Below, in pieces: positions 36,118 through 44,911 of a stretch of 60,436 nucleotides of DNA. This stretch comes from an uncultured Collinsella sp. Its GTDB lineage: Bacteria > Actinomycetota > Coriobacteriia > Coriobacteriales > Coriobacteriaceae. The stretch is from contig CABUNJ010000014.1 in the NCBI GenBank assembly GCA_902492935.1, positions 1 to 60,436 of the forward strand, given 5' to 3'. Every line of letters starts with the position of its first letter. The stretch's first letter is position 1. Position numbers and translations under genes: made by a program. The notes under the pieces are model-generated. The model was given only the letters and a program-made list of their open reading frames with translations. It was not told the DNA's origin and searched no databases.

Positions 36118-36168
36118 CCTGCCAAAAAGGGACAGGTTTATTTTGGCAGGTTTTATCTGGGGAAACGC
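36118..36168 (+). repeat. GGGAC-type repeat, copy 3 of the 53-bp form
   Basis: CCTGCCAAAAAGGGACAGG followed by TTTATTTTGGCAGG and the tail TTTTATCTGGGGAAACGC; identical to the copy at 30512 over the stem, and to 32901 (inverted) over the tail. Confidence 0.92.
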
Positions 36169-36172
36169 AAAC

Positions 36173-36208
36173 AGGGCCGCGACGCCTATATGGCGTCGCG
36201 GCCCTTTT
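36173..36208. terminator. Terminator of the sugar operon
   Basis: AGGGCCGCGACGCC and complement around TATAT; the TTTT run is on the plus strand, so it also suits larE read-through. It lies 40 bases past the EIIA stop. Confidence 0.8.
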
Positions 36209-36247
36209 CCTTGGAGAAGGATCGATTGATTGAACGGGATGACCGTT

Positions 36248-36700
36248 CTAGTCTTCGAGTCCGCTATTGATGAGCTCCGCAATCTCAACGGGATCGGTGC
36301 TCGCGCGCACCTTGTCACGGAAGCCAGCGTCCATCAGCATCACGGCAGCCTTGGAGAGCAGACGCAGGTGCGTGGTTCCAGCCTCGCCGGCGGGCACGTA
36401 CAGCGCGAGCGCAACATCGACGGGCACCCCATCGAAGCTCGGCCATTCAACGGGCTCGGCCAGTTTAAGCACGGCAACGCCCGGCGTGTGGATCGCGTCG
36501 CTTTTGGCATGCGGAACGGCAAAACCGGCGACAAGGCCGGTCTCGGCCTCGTTCTCGCGAGCAATAAAGGCAGCCTCTACGGCAGATGCGTCATCGGCAA
36601 AGCCGAGCTCGATGGCCTGCTCGGACAAATACTGCAGAGCGTCCTCGCGCGAGGCGGCGGTATACCCGATCGTCACTTGGTTGGCAGATACAAATCCCAT
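36248..36700 (-). CDS. PTS EIIA component, fructose/mannitol type
   Basis: 150 aa soluble protein. It accepts phosphate from HPr at His64 in GFAVPHAKSD, the family site, and passes it to the EIIB Cys. Last gene in the six-gene sugar operon, 11 bases after the transketolase C-terminal subunit gene. Placement at the far end from EIIBC is unusual but strand and spacing leave little doubt they belong together. AAGGAAGG precedes the ATG. Confidence 0.92.
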   Translation of the reverse strand: MGFVSANQVTIGYTAASREDALQYLSEQAIELGFADDASAVEAAFIARENEAETGLVAGFAVPHAKSDAIHTPGVAVLKLAEPVEWPSFDGVPVDVALALYVPAGEAGTTHLRLLSKAAVMLMDAGFRDKVRASTDPVEIAELINSGLED

Positions 36701-36711
36701 GGAAACCTTCC

Positions 36712-37650
36712 TTACAACACGGACCTAACCGCAGCTTCGATGCCGTCGGCGTCCAAACCGTACTTGTGCAGCAGATCAACCGCAGGACCGGATTCACCGT
36801 ACACATCGCGCACGCCGACGCGACGCATCGGCACTGGATGCTGCTCCGCTAGCACCGAGGCAACGGCCTCGCCAAGACCGCCGATAATCGAATGCTCCTC
36901 GGCAGTGACCACGCGACCGGTCTTCTTAGCGCTGGCTACAACCAGGCGTTCGTCGAGCGGCTTGATCGTATGCATATTGATGACCTCGGCGTCAATACCA
37001 TCGGCAGCGAGCGCCTCGGCAGCCTCAAGCGCCTCGGCGACCATAAGGCCACAAGCGATGATGGTCACATCGGACCCCTCGCGCACGACCACGCCGCGAC
37101 CAATCTTGAACTCATAGTCCTCGCGGTCGTTGATGACCGGTGTTGCCAGGCGGCCGAAGCGCATGTAGACCGGTCCCTCAAACTCATAGGCGGCGCGCAC
37201 GCAAGCGCGAGCCTCGATGTCATCGGCGGGAACGATTACCGTCATACCCGGGATCGTGCGCATGAGCGCGATGTCCTCGCAGCACTGATGCGTTGCGCCG
37301 TCTTCACCGACCGAGATACCCGCATGCGTGGCGCCAATTTTGACGTTGAGGTGCGGATAGCCGATGGAATTACGCACTTGTTCGTACGCACGGCCGGCGG
37401 CGAACATGGCAAAGGTGCTCGCAAAGGCGACGTGACCCGTGGTCGCAATGCCGGCGGCAAGCCCCATCAAGTTGCTCTCGGCAATGCCGGCATCGTAGAA
37501 GCGCTCAGGGTGCGCAGCCTTAAACTTACCGGTCTGCGTGGCGGCGGCCAGGTCGGCATCGAGGACCACAAAGTCATCGCGCTCATTGCCCAGCTCGACA
37601 AGTGCCTCGCCATAGCTAACGCGCGTGGCGACTTTCTTGACGTCTGCCAT
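36712..37650 (-). CDS. Transketolase, C-terminal subunit
   Basis: 312 aa. It carries the pyrimidine-binding and C-terminal domains of a split transketolase, including DAGIAESNLMGLAAGIA with the Glu that activates thiamine diphosphate. The C-terminal part binds sugar phosphate. Its ATG overlaps the stop of the N-terminal subunit (TAATG), so the two are translationally coupled and should form a heterodimer. Transfers two-carbon units between sugar phosphates, for example fructose 6-P and glyceraldehyde 3-P. Confidence 0.95.
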   Translation of the reverse strand: MADVKKVATRVSYGEALVELGNERDDFVVLDADLAAATQTGKFKAAHPERFYDAGIAESNLMGLAAGIATTGHVAFASTFAMFAAGRAYEQVRNSIGYPHLNVKIGATHAGISVGEDGATHQCCEDIALMRTIPGMTVIVPADDIEARACVRAAYEFEGPVYMRFGRLATPVINDREDYEFKIGRGVVVREGSDVTIIACGLMVAEALEAAEALAADGIDAEVINMHTIKPLDERLVVASAKKTGRVVTAEEHSIIGGLGEAVASVLAEQHPVPMRRVGVRDVYGESGPAVDLLHKYGLDADGIEAAVRSVL

Positions 37651-38480
37651 TAGAGCTCCTCCCCTGCTGCTGCGAGCTCGGCCATGGCCTGCTCAAACTG
37701 TTCATCGTTGGGCGCCTTGCCGTGCCAGCCCACCTGGTTTTCCATAAAGGAGACACCCTTGCCCTTTACTGTCTCGGCGATAATGGCCACGGGCGAGTCG
37801 CTCACTTTGCGGGCCTCGGCAAAGGCGGCGGCAATCTGCGCCATGTCGTTACCGTCGGCGAGCTCGATCACATGCCACTTAAAGGCGCGGAACTTGTCGG
37901 CAAGCGGCATAGCCGAGTTAACTTCGTCGATACTGCCGTCAATTTGCAGGCCATTGTGATCGACGATAGCGACGAGGTTATCCAAGTCGTGGTTGCCGGC
38001 GAACATGGCCGCCTCCCACACCTGGCCCTCCTCGCACTCGCCGTCGCCCAACAGCGTGTAGACGCGATAGCTGTCACCCCAGTGCTTTGCGGCGAGTGCC
38101 ATTCCAACCGCGGCGGAGATACCCTGACCGAGCGATCCGGTAGACATGTCGACGCCCGGAGTGTCATTCATATTGGGATGGCCCTGCAGGCGGCTGCCGA
38201 TATGACGGAGCGTCTCGAGCTCCTCCTTGGGAAAGAACCCGCGTTCGGCGAGCACGGCATAGAGTGCCGGAGCGCAATGTCCCTTGGAGAGCACAAAGCG
38301 ATCGCGCTCGGCGCGGCTCGGATTTGCCGGGTCGACATCCATTTCCTCAAAGTAGAGGTAGGTCATAATGTCGGCGGCGCCAAGCGATCCGCCCGGATGC
38401 CCCGACTTGGCAGCGTGGACACCCGTGACAATACCGCGGCGAACCTCATTGGCAATCTTGGCCAGTTCCTGATCGGTCAT
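37650..38480 (-). CDS. Transketolase, N-terminal subunit
   Basis: 276 aa with the thiamine diphosphate domain: SKGHCAPALYAVLAERGFF, GSLGQGISAAVGMALAAK and the metal-binding GDGECEEGQVWEAA ... DHNGLQ. Full-length transketolase is about 660 aa; this and the next gene together cover it without the gap, as in many Gram-positives and archaea. ATG at 38480 after AGAGGAAA. Sits 62 bases behind the transaldolase-like gene. Confidence 0.95.
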   Translation of the reverse strand: MTDQELAKIANEVRRGIVTGVHAAKSGHPGGSLGAADIMTYLYFEEMDVDPANPSRAERDRFVLSKGHCAPALYAVLAERGFFPKEELETLRHIGSRLQGHPNMNDTPGVDMSTGSLGQGISAAVGMALAAKHWGDSYRVYTLLGDGECEEGQVWEAAMFAGNHDLDNLVAIVDHNGLQIDGSIDEVNSAMPLADKFRAFKWHVIELADGNDMAQIAAAFAEARKVSDSPVAIIAETVKGKGVSFMENQVGWHGKAPNDEQFEQAMAELAAAGEEL

Positions 38481-38542
38481 GGAGTTTCCTCTCTTGAGCA
38501 CGCCGGCCCGGCATAACAAATGCTGGGCCGGCAGAACCATCG

Positions 38543-39226
38543 TTACTGTGCCTCGACGACCTTTTTCCAGTCGGCCTCGAACGAGGCAAGGCCCTGGTCG
38601 GTCAGCGGGTGATGCAGGCATTTCTTAAGAGCAGCCATGGGAACGGTCGCAATATCGGCACCGAGCAGCGCCGCCTGGGTCACGTGATTAGGCGTGCGGA
38701 CGGATGCGGTGATGATCTCGACGGTGTCGTCGACGTTCTTGCCGGTCCAGTCATAGTTCTTGATGCAGGTCACAACGTTGTCGAGCTGCGAAATACCGTC
38801 CTCGGCGATGTCGTCAAAGCGGCCGACGAACGGGCTGATGTAGCGAGCGCCGGCGTTGGCGGCCATAAGGGCCTGCGTCGGCGAGAAGACGAGCGTCATG
38901 TTGACGCGCACGCCCGCATCGGCCAGAGCGCGGCAGGCGGCGAGGCCGGCCTCGCAAACGGGGAGCTTAACCACGATGTTGGGGGCGAGGGCGGCAAGGC
39001 GCTTGCCCTCCTCGATCATGCCCTCGGCAGTGGTCGCGGTGGACTCGGCGGACACGGGCAGCCCCTCGCAAAGCTCGGCGATCTTGAGCATGTGGGGCTC
39101 AAAGTCGGCCAGCTTGCCGCCGGTCTTGGCGTACAGGGACGGGTTGGTGGTGACGCCGGCAAGGCAGCCCCAGCTCTTAGCCTCGGCGATCTCGTCAAGG
39201 TTGGCGGTATCGATAAAGAACTTCAT
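38543..39226 (-). CDS. Fructose-6-phosphate aldolase / transaldolase (FSA/TalC type)
   Basis: 227 aa, the short transaldolase form. The Schiff-base lysine is Lys87 in NIVVKLPV; SPFVGRFDD and the N-terminal MKFFIDTANLDEI are family signatures. Members are either transaldolases or fructose 6-phosphate aldolases making dihydroxyacetone and glyceraldehyde 3-P; the motifs visible do not decide between these. AAGGAG precedes the ATG at 39226. With the transketolase genes it would run non-oxidative pentose-phosphate carbon exchange. Confidence 0.93.
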   Translation of the reverse strand: MKFFIDTANLDEIAEAKSWGCLAGVTTNPSLYAKTGGKLADFEPHMLKIAELCEGLPVSAESTATTAEGMIEEGKRLAALAPNIVVKLPVCEAGLAACRALADAGVRVNMTLVFSPTQALMAANAGARYISPFVGRFDDIAEDGISQLDNVVTCIKNYDWTGKNVDDTVEIITASVRTPNHVTQAALLGADIATVPMAALKKCLHHPLTDQGLASFEADWKKVVEAQ

Positions 39227-39263
39227 GTTGCAAACTCCTTCGGAGGAATCCAAAACTCAAAAA

Positions 39264-39294
39264 ATAGGACAAAGGGGGCGTCCCTTTGTCCTAT
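39264..39294. repeat. GGGAC-type palindrome
   Basis: ATAGGACAAAGGG and complement around GGCGT; the minus strand reads AAAGGGACGCCCCC. It lies inside the operon between the transaldolase and GatZ-like genes, so it may affect relative expression. Confidence 0.8.
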
Positions 39295-39296
39295 GT

Positions 39297-39332
39297 GCCG
39301 GGCCTGCGGCTGGGACATGCCCCAGGCCCGGC
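39297..39332. terminator. Hairpin inside the sugar operon
   Basis: GCCGGGCCTG and its complement around a 16-base loop, directly beside the GGGAC palindrome and 20 bases past the GatZ-like stop. No T-run; it could be an mRNA-stabilising or processing stem instead. Confidence 0.5.
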
Positions 39333-39351
39333 GTCGCGTAGGAAAAACTAC

Positions 39352-40626
39352 CTAGTCCTCGAGAGCCTTCTCGATGCGGCTCGTGACGCCCTTGAGGTTA
39401 AGACCGACGACGTACTGCTTGATCGGGCGCTTGATGTGCTCGATCACAAAGCGCTTGCCGTCGATGTCCTGGGCAGCGAGGTTGCGGTAGAGCTTCTCGA
39501 CCTGCTCCTTGACCTCGGGATCGTTAAAGGCGTAGTGGCCGGAGACATCCAGGATCTTCAGGCTGAGCTCGTCGTCGGCCAGAATGTCGTCAACCTGCAG
39601 GTTGACATCGTCGCCGGTCATCCACTTGCGCCAGCGCTCGGTCTTGATAGCCTTGACCAGCAGCGTGTGATACAGGTCGGAGGGATCGTCGCACAGGCCG
39701 TTGTCGACCAGAATCTGCTCGGTAGCGCAGAGCTTGAGGTAAGCGCGGGTCTCCTCGGTGCCGTACTGAGGGGCAACATTGGAGGCCGTCACGTGAGCCG
39801 GGATGTGCTCGAGCAGCGTTGCGTCATCCAGATAGTCGGCGTTGTGCTCCTTCAGGCCCACGCCGTAGCGCTTAGCCATGTCGGCGAGCTCGCGGGCATT
39901 CTTAAAGTTGTAATGACCGACCTGCTCGGTCCAACGGGTGAGTGTGCCGGTCTGGCCGACGATAAAGGTGGGCATGGGGCAGCCGCGCTTCTCAAGCTCG
40001 GGCTGCAGCTGAGAAATGAACTCCTCGTACTTATCGGTAGAGGTCAAGCCGCCATTGGTCTCCTCGGTACCGACCTCATAGGCAACCTCGGGCAGGTTAT
40101 GCTCGCGACGGTACTGCTCAAGGTAGTCGATAAGATCGATCGTGCGACGAAGCACCACGTCGAGCGGAATAACCTTGCCGATCTGATAGGGATCCTTGGT
40201 GGGGTCGACCATCAGCAGGTCAAAGCCTGCCTCCATGTCGGCGACGAAGGACTTGCGGGCGAGCTCCATGGCCTCGTCCTCGGGCAGGTGGGCGTTACGC
40301 TCCTCGTCGCGCTGCCACGGACCGCCGTGATCGCGGCACAGGTAGTACGGACCGGTGTAACCCACCTCGTCGGCGACCTTCTTGATGTCGGCGGCAAAGC
40401 GCGTCTGGTCCCAACCGTTGACGTAGCCGGCGCCCATCTCGTCCATATCGACCTGGTTGCGGCTGGCGATAAACATGGGCGGGAAATCCTCGTCCTTGGC
40501 AAGCTCGAACACGGCCTGAATCAGATTGGGGCTCATGGGACCAATGCCGACCATGGTTGCGTGATCGCCGCTATCCTGCAGCTTGAGCATGCCCTGAACG
40601 GCCTGGCGGATGGTGAGGTTGGACAT
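39352..40626 (-). CDS. GatZ/KbaZ-like tagatose-bisphosphate aldolase subunit or ketose 6-phosphate 4-epimerase
   Basis: 424 aa. Conserved family features include IASRNQVD, the CRDHGGPWQRDEE metal region, VDPTKD and YEVGTEETNGG. GatZ and KbaZ were described as non-catalytic partners of class II tagatose-1,6-bisphosphate aldolases; some homologs have tagatose/fructose 6-phosphate 4-epimerase activity. No GatY/KbaY aldolase lies in the window, which favours an enzyme acting alone, such as the epimerase. It sits second in the operon after PTS EIIBC. Assignment of substrate is inference. Confidence 0.82.
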   Translation of the reverse strand: MSNLTIRQAVQGMLKLQDSGDHATMVGIGPMSPNLIQAVFELAKDEDFPPMFIASRNQVDMDEMGAGYVNGWDQTRFAADIKKVADEVGYTGPYYLCRDHGGPWQRDEERNAHLPEDEAMELARKSFVADMEAGFDLLMVDPTKDPYQIGKVIPLDVVLRRTIDLIDYLEQYRREHNLPEVAYEVGTEETNGGLTSTDKYEEFISQLQPELEKRGCPMPTFIVGQTGTLTRWTEQVGHYNFKNARELADMAKRYGVGLKEHNADYLDDATLLEHIPAHVTASNVAPQYGTEETRAYLKLCATEQILVDNGLCDDPSDLYHTLLVKAIKTERWRKWMTGDDVNLQVDDILADDELSLKILDVSGHYAFNDPEVKEQVEKLYRNLAAQDIDGKRFVIEHIKRPIKQYVVGLNLKGVTSRIEKALED

Positions 40627-40695
40627 TTTGTTCTCCTTCTCCAGAGGATTTTTGACAAAAGTTCCCTGGGACCCAGATGTGGGCCCTATCAGTAC

Positions 40696-40755
40696 GGATG
40701 GATTTTGTTGTGTAGGGGCGGTTGTGCGGAGTCAAATCCATCCCTCCGCACAACC
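40696..40755 (-). promoter_or_regulatory. Two overlapping stem-loops between EIIBC and GatZ-like genes
   Basis: GGATGGATTTTG (40696-40707) can pair with CAAATCCATCC (40733-40743), while GGTTGTGCGGA (40720-40730) can pair with TCCGCACAACC (40745-40755). The two stems interleave, so only one can form at a time. No T-run follows. This may set the level of the downstream genes relative to the transporter. Confidence 0.5.
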
Positions 40756-40770
40756 GGAGTCCTTAAAGGT

Positions 40771-42243
40771 TTACTTGGCCTGCTTATCGAGCGTGGGCTT
40801 CATGGCAATCAGGATTGCAGCGGCGACCACGGCGCCAATCACGATGTCCAGGCAGAACAGCGCGACGTTGTTGGTGGCAAGGGCGACGATAAAGCCACCG
40901 TGCGGGACGTAGCAGTCGATACCCTGGAAGGCGGCAAGCGCCGCACCCACGGCAGAGCCGATGCAAATGCCGGGAAGGGTGTGACCGAGGTCCTTGACCG
41001 CAAAGGGGATAGCGCCCTCGGTAATACCAATGCAGCCCATGAACAGCGCGGAGATGCCCATCTGACGGTCGGCGTCATCGAACTTGTTCTTGGCGATGAG
41101 CGCAGCGAGGCCACAGGCGATCGGGGGAACGGCGACGGCGACGCGGAACATACCGTTAGGACCGTAGATACCGGAGGCCATGATGGCCATGGTGAAGGTC
41201 GAGGCGGTCTTGTTGATAGGGCCACCCATATCGAAGGCGGTCATAACGCCAATGACCAGACCCAGGACAACCGCGGAACCGCCCTGCAGGCTGCCGAGCA
41301 CGCCGGTAAGCCAGTCCATCACAAAGCCAAGCGGCGTGGCCAGGATGTAGATATAGGCCATGCCCAGGACAAGCGAGGTCAGAATCGGGATGATCAGGAT
41401 GGGCATGATGGTCTGGATGGTGTTGTTGACCTTCCAGGTCTTCATCCAGCGGACAAAGTAGCCGCAGATAACCGCCATGATCATGGCGCCCAAGAAGCCG
41501 GTCGAAACGCTGTTGCCGTTAGGGGTAACGACTGCGTTGTTGACCAGGTAGCCCAGGACAAAACCGGGGGCGAGCGCGGGCTTGCCGGCCATCGAGTAGG
41601 AGATGTATGCCGCAAGCACCGGGATCATCATGGAGATGCCGGCCATGCCAATGGTGTTAAGACTCACCATCAGCGGGTTCGTAACCTCCATGCCGTTGGC
41701 GCCGGCGGTACCGGATGCCAGCGAGAAGGCGAGGAACACGCCGCCGATAACGACGATGGGGATAAAATAGGAAACGCCGGTATTGAATGCATTGAGCAGC
41801 GTCTTACCAGGATCGGCAAAGATAGACTGCTTGGACGCCGGTGTCGGGGCCTGCGGGGCAGCGGAGACGGCCTTCTTCTCTGCCTTGGCCTCGGCCTTGG
41901 GCGCGTCAACGGCGCCACCCGTCGCCTTGATGATCTCAACGGCCTGGTCGATGATCTTTACCGGATCGGCGATTACATCCGAGGTGCCGACCTTCAGGAA
42001 CTTGCCCTCGGCCATCTTCTGCTCAAAACGATCCTCGTTCTCGACACCCACGTCGACGGACTCGAGCACCAGGTCGGCGGAATCCACGTCTTCCTGCGTC
42101 AGCTCGTTCTCGATACCCAGGCCACCCTGAGCCTCGACTTTGCACTCGATGCCACGAGCGGCGCATTCATCCTGAATCGCCTTCTGGGCCATATACGTGT
42201 GGGCGATACCCACGGTACAGGCGGCAACGCCTACGATCTTCAT
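40771..42243 (-). CDS. PTS fructose-family EIIBC transporter
   Basis: 490 aa. The EIIB domain comes first with phosphocysteine Cys9 in GVAACTVGIAHTYMA, followed by an Ala/Lys/Pro linker at about 110-135. The EIIC membrane domain follows with about nine helices and the motifs GMAYIYILATPL, FDMGGPINKTA and GITEGAIPFA. It imports a ketose or related sugar with phosphorylation. First gene of the operon; GAGGGAA precedes the ATG at 42243. EIIA is the separate last gene of the operon. Confidence 0.94.
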   Translation of the reverse strand: MKIVGVAACTVGIAHTYMAQKAIQDECAARGIECKVEAQGGLGIENELTQEDVDSADLVLESVDVGVENEDRFEQKMAEGKFLKVGTSDVIADPVKIIDQAVEIIKATGGAVDAPKAEAKAEKKAVSAAPQAPTPASKQSIFADPGKTLLNAFNTGVSYFIPIVVIGGVFLAFSLASGTAGANGMEVTNPLMVSLNTIGMAGISMMIPVLAAYISYSMAGKPALAPGFVLGYLVNNAVVTPNGNSVSTGFLGAMIMAVICGYFVRWMKTWKVNNTIQTIMPILIIPILTSLVLGMAYIYILATPLGFVMDWLTGVLGSLQGGSAVVLGLVIGVMTAFDMGGPINKTASTFTMAIMASGIYGPNGMFRVAVAVPPIACGLAALIAKNKFDDADRQMGISALFMGCIGITEGAIPFAVKDLGHTLPGICIGSAVGAALAAFQGIDCYVPHGGFIVALATNNVALFCLDIVIGAVVAAAILIAMKPTLDKQAK

Positions 42244-42406
42244 TGCTTCCCTCTTTTCATAGAGTTGCGTGCGCAAGACACCGTTTGCGGAGGCCTCCGG
42301 AGCATCCCCTGCCGTTTGGACTTGCTGTCTTTTCGACAAGACCAATATAGGTGCTCGTTTTTCTTAATGCCAGCTTATTTCGGTAAACGCGCAGGTCAAA
42401 GCGTTG

Positions 42407-42432
42407 GTTATGCAATTTAGTTATGCGTTTAA
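42407..42432. promoter_or_regulatory. Tandem direct repeat, possible LacI operator
   Basis: GTTATGCAATTTA is followed at once by GTTATGCGTTTAA in the 415-bp gap between EIIBC and the divergent lacI gene. Just to the left, AACGC-N9-GCGTT forms an inverted pair. This is the only clear candidate operator region found there; no gene was seen in the gap. Confidence 0.4.
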
Positions 42433-42658
42433 CCAAAAATGAATCCTGCGATTTTACCCTCGATTTCAAAAGTCAAGAAGTATTTGATTTTCTCGGTAGA
42501 CGGCAGATGCGCATGCCGGTCACAAATTTCAACCCCACCCGTATACCGCATTTGTTGCATACTCATATGAAAGGAAAAGGTCGCTCACCGAAGCGCATCC
42601 CACACCAAGACTCAAAGTCATCATGTTGGAAAATGCTCATCTGTCGGAAGGAGTCGCT

Positions 42659-43669
42659 GTGGCAAAACAGCGCGTTACGATCGCAGACGTCGCTCGAGAG
42701 GCGGGAACCTCGACGGCAAGCGTCTCGTATTACCTCAACGACAAACGAGAAAAGCTTAGCGAGAAGACGCAGGCAAAGATTGCGCGCGTCATCAAGGAGC
42801 TGGGATACGTCCCCAACGCCCAGGCGCAAACACTCACCGGCAAACAGACCCACGTCATCGCCATTATCATTTTGGATAACACCAACAAGTGGGCGGGCCT
42901 CGTCCTCAACGGCATGGAGCAGGTCATGCTCCCCGCGGGCTACCAGACGGTCGTTTGCACGAGCAACTTTAACCCCGAAACCGAGCTCATGTATGTCGAC
43001 AAAATGCTCTCGCTGGGCGTCGATGGCTTTATCATCCAGCCCACGGCAAATTTCAAGGCCGTCCATGACCGCATCAAGCGCGCCGGTAAGCCCGTCGTCT
43101 TTTTCGATGCGGCCATCTATAGCCCAGGTACCAGCTGGATCAAAACCAACCTTTACGACGGTGTGTACAACGCCACGCAGGCACTCCTCGACGCCGGTTA
43201 CGAAGATTTCTTTTCCATTGCCGCCAACATGACCGAAATGCGCACCCGCATGGAGCGTTTTCAGGGGTATGCCGAGGCGCTGGCAGCGAACGGACAGCTC
43301 TACAAAGCGATTCCCATCGACCACAACAAGCCGTCGGTCGGTGAGCTTACCGAGTACTTTAAATACAAGTTCAACCCCGCCAAGCGAACCCTTATCTTCG
43401 TGCAAAATCAGTGGGCACTTCCCCGTGTCTACAAGGCTCTCCAGCCCATGGCCCATCTACTTCCGCAGCAAATCGGTCTTTTGGGACTCAACTGCGAAGA
43501 CTGGACCAACCTCACCACGCCGACCGTCTCCACGATCATCGAGCCCGTCGACCAGGAAGGCAGAGAGGCGGCCGAGATGCTCCTCGCGCTACTCGATGGC
43601 AGCAGCACGCCAGGTGAGCAGCGCATTCTCGAATGTAAACTCAATTGGCTCGGTTCCACCTCGATCTAG
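42659..43669 (+). CDS. LacI-family regulator of the sugar operon
   Basis: 336 aa. The HTH reads TIADVAREAGTSTASVSYYL, with hinge AQAQTLTGKQ and a sugar-binding core. The GTG at 42659 is chosen since AAGGAG is six bases upstream and the HTH begins within a few residues; an ATG at 42623 lacks a ribosome site. Divergent from the PTS operon, which it most likely represses until the incoming sugar or its phosphate binds. Confidence 0.9.
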   Translation: MAKQRVTIADVAREAGTSTASVSYYLNDKREKLSEKTQAKIARVIKELGYVPNAQAQTLTGKQTHVIAIIILDNTNKWAGLVLNGMEQVMLPAGYQTVVCTSNFNPETELMYVDKMLSLGVDGFIIQPTANFKAVHDRIKRAGKPVVFFDAAIYSPGTSWIKTNLYDGVYNATQALLDAGYEDFFSIAANMTEMRTRMERFQGYAEALAANGQLYKAIPIDHNKPSVGELTEYFKYKFNPAKRTLIFVQNQWALPRVYKALQPMAHLLPQQIGLLGLNCEDWTNLTTPTVSTIIEPVDQEGREAAEMLLALLDGSSTPGEQRILECKLNWLGSTSI

Positions 43670-43798
43670 CCATACGTCAAATATGAGGCAATTGAATCCG
43701 TAGCGTTTGTCCCAAATCTTAAGTATTTGTTCGACAGAACGGCCCCTGCCGGCTCCTGCTAGACTGGTAGATTCCCAACCGTCCATCCAGGAGCCTCC

Positions 43799-44782
43799 AT
43801 GTCGCGCAAGTCCGCCTACAAGCAAGTACTTTCCATCGGCACCGCCGTGGTGCTGGGGTTTGCGCTGTTCACAGGGTCGCTCGACGGGGCGCCCAAGCTG
43901 TTGTCGCCGCAAAGCGATGAGCAGGCAGCGACTCTGGCCGAAAAACAAAGCGAGAGTCCCAGCCGCACCGACGACGAGGCGGACCTGGTTGCCCGACTCG
44001 AATCGGGAACAGCAAGCTCCTCGGACTCTCAAAATAGCCGAGACTCTGGCGATGGCTCCGATTCCGCCGCAACCGACACCGGTGACGGCGCTTCCGCAAA
44101 CAGCGCCGCCACCCCCATCGACGAGGTCGAAAACCCCGATCTCGACCGCGCCCGCGGCGTATACCTCAGCAGCATTCCCGACTACGCGGGTAACCCCTAT
44201 GTTGCCCTGCGCGCCGATAGCACGCACCCGCTCGGCACGCCGTCATTCACGCTCGATGAATACGAGCGCGCTACAGAAGAGGGTTGCTTTAAGAAGTTCT
44301 CCAAGCTCGACAGCCTGGGCCGCACCCGCAAAGCGCTCGCCTGCGTGGGCCCCGAATCACTCGGTCAAGGCAAGCGCGGCGATATCTCGCGTATCCATCC
44401 CGCTGGATGGCGCCAGCAGCGCTACGACTTTATTCCGGGCCAGAGTCTCTACAACCGCTGCCATCTCATCGCCTGGTCGCTTTGCGGCGAAAACGCCAAC
44501 CGCAAAAATCTCCTCACCGGCACGCGCTATCTCAACGAGACAGGCATGCTGCCGTTTGAGGAGCAGATTCTCGGCTACATCCGCGACACGGGCAACCACG
44601 TGCTCTATCGCGTCACGCCTATGTATAACGAAGAGGAACTTGTCTGCCGCGGCGTGCGCCTTGAGGCGCAATCGGTCGAGGACCACGGCAAGACCCTCTG
44701 CTTCCACGTATATTGCTACAACCTGCAGCCGCATGTGCAGATCGACTACACCACCGGCCGCAACCAGGCCTCGGGAGACTAG
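43799..44782 (+). CDS. Secreted or membrane-anchored DNA/RNA non-specific endonuclease
   Basis: 327 aa. An N-terminal membrane or signal segment (VLSIGTAVVLGFALFTGSL) is followed by about 90 residues of Ser/Asp/Ala-rich linker. The nuclease domain has YNRCHLIAWSL, where the His is the expected general base of the beta-beta-alpha metal fold, and ENANRKNLLTGTRYLNETGM with the metal-binding Asn region. It resembles the EndA/DNA-entry nuclease group of Gram-positives. Role may be DNA nutrient use, biofilm DNA digestion or uptake. AGGAG lies five bases before the ATG. Confidence 0.9.
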   Translation: MSRKSAYKQVLSIGTAVVLGFALFTGSLDGAPKLLSPQSDEQAATLAEKQSESPSRTDDEADLVARLESGTASSSDSQNSRDSGDGSDSAATDTGDGASANSAATPIDEVENPDLDRARGVYLSSIPDYAGNPYVALRADSTHPLGTPSFTLDEYERATEEGCFKKFSKLDSLGRTRKALACVGPESLGQGKRGDISRIHPAGWRQQRYDFIPGQSLYNRCHLIAWSLCGENANRKNLLTGTRYLNETGMLPFEEQILGYIRDTGNHVLYRVTPMYNEEELVCRGVRLEAQSVEDHGKTLCFHVYCYNLQPHVQIDYTTGRNQASGD

Positions 44783-44841
44783 GGCCGATCAAGCTGCCCC
44801 AAAACCTAACATGATCCGTTTTCCTCCGTCCCCCAGGGATC

Positions 44842-44873
44842 AAAAAGAGCCGCTCTGGATTGCCCAGAGCGGC
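44842..44873 (-). terminator. Terminator of the EF-G-like gene
   Basis: GCCGCTCTGG and complement around ATTGC with CTTTTTG following on the minus strand. Confidence 0.9.
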
Positions 44874-44911
44874 CCTTGCATCAGCATGTATGTTGCAGGC
44901 AAAGCCCCACG

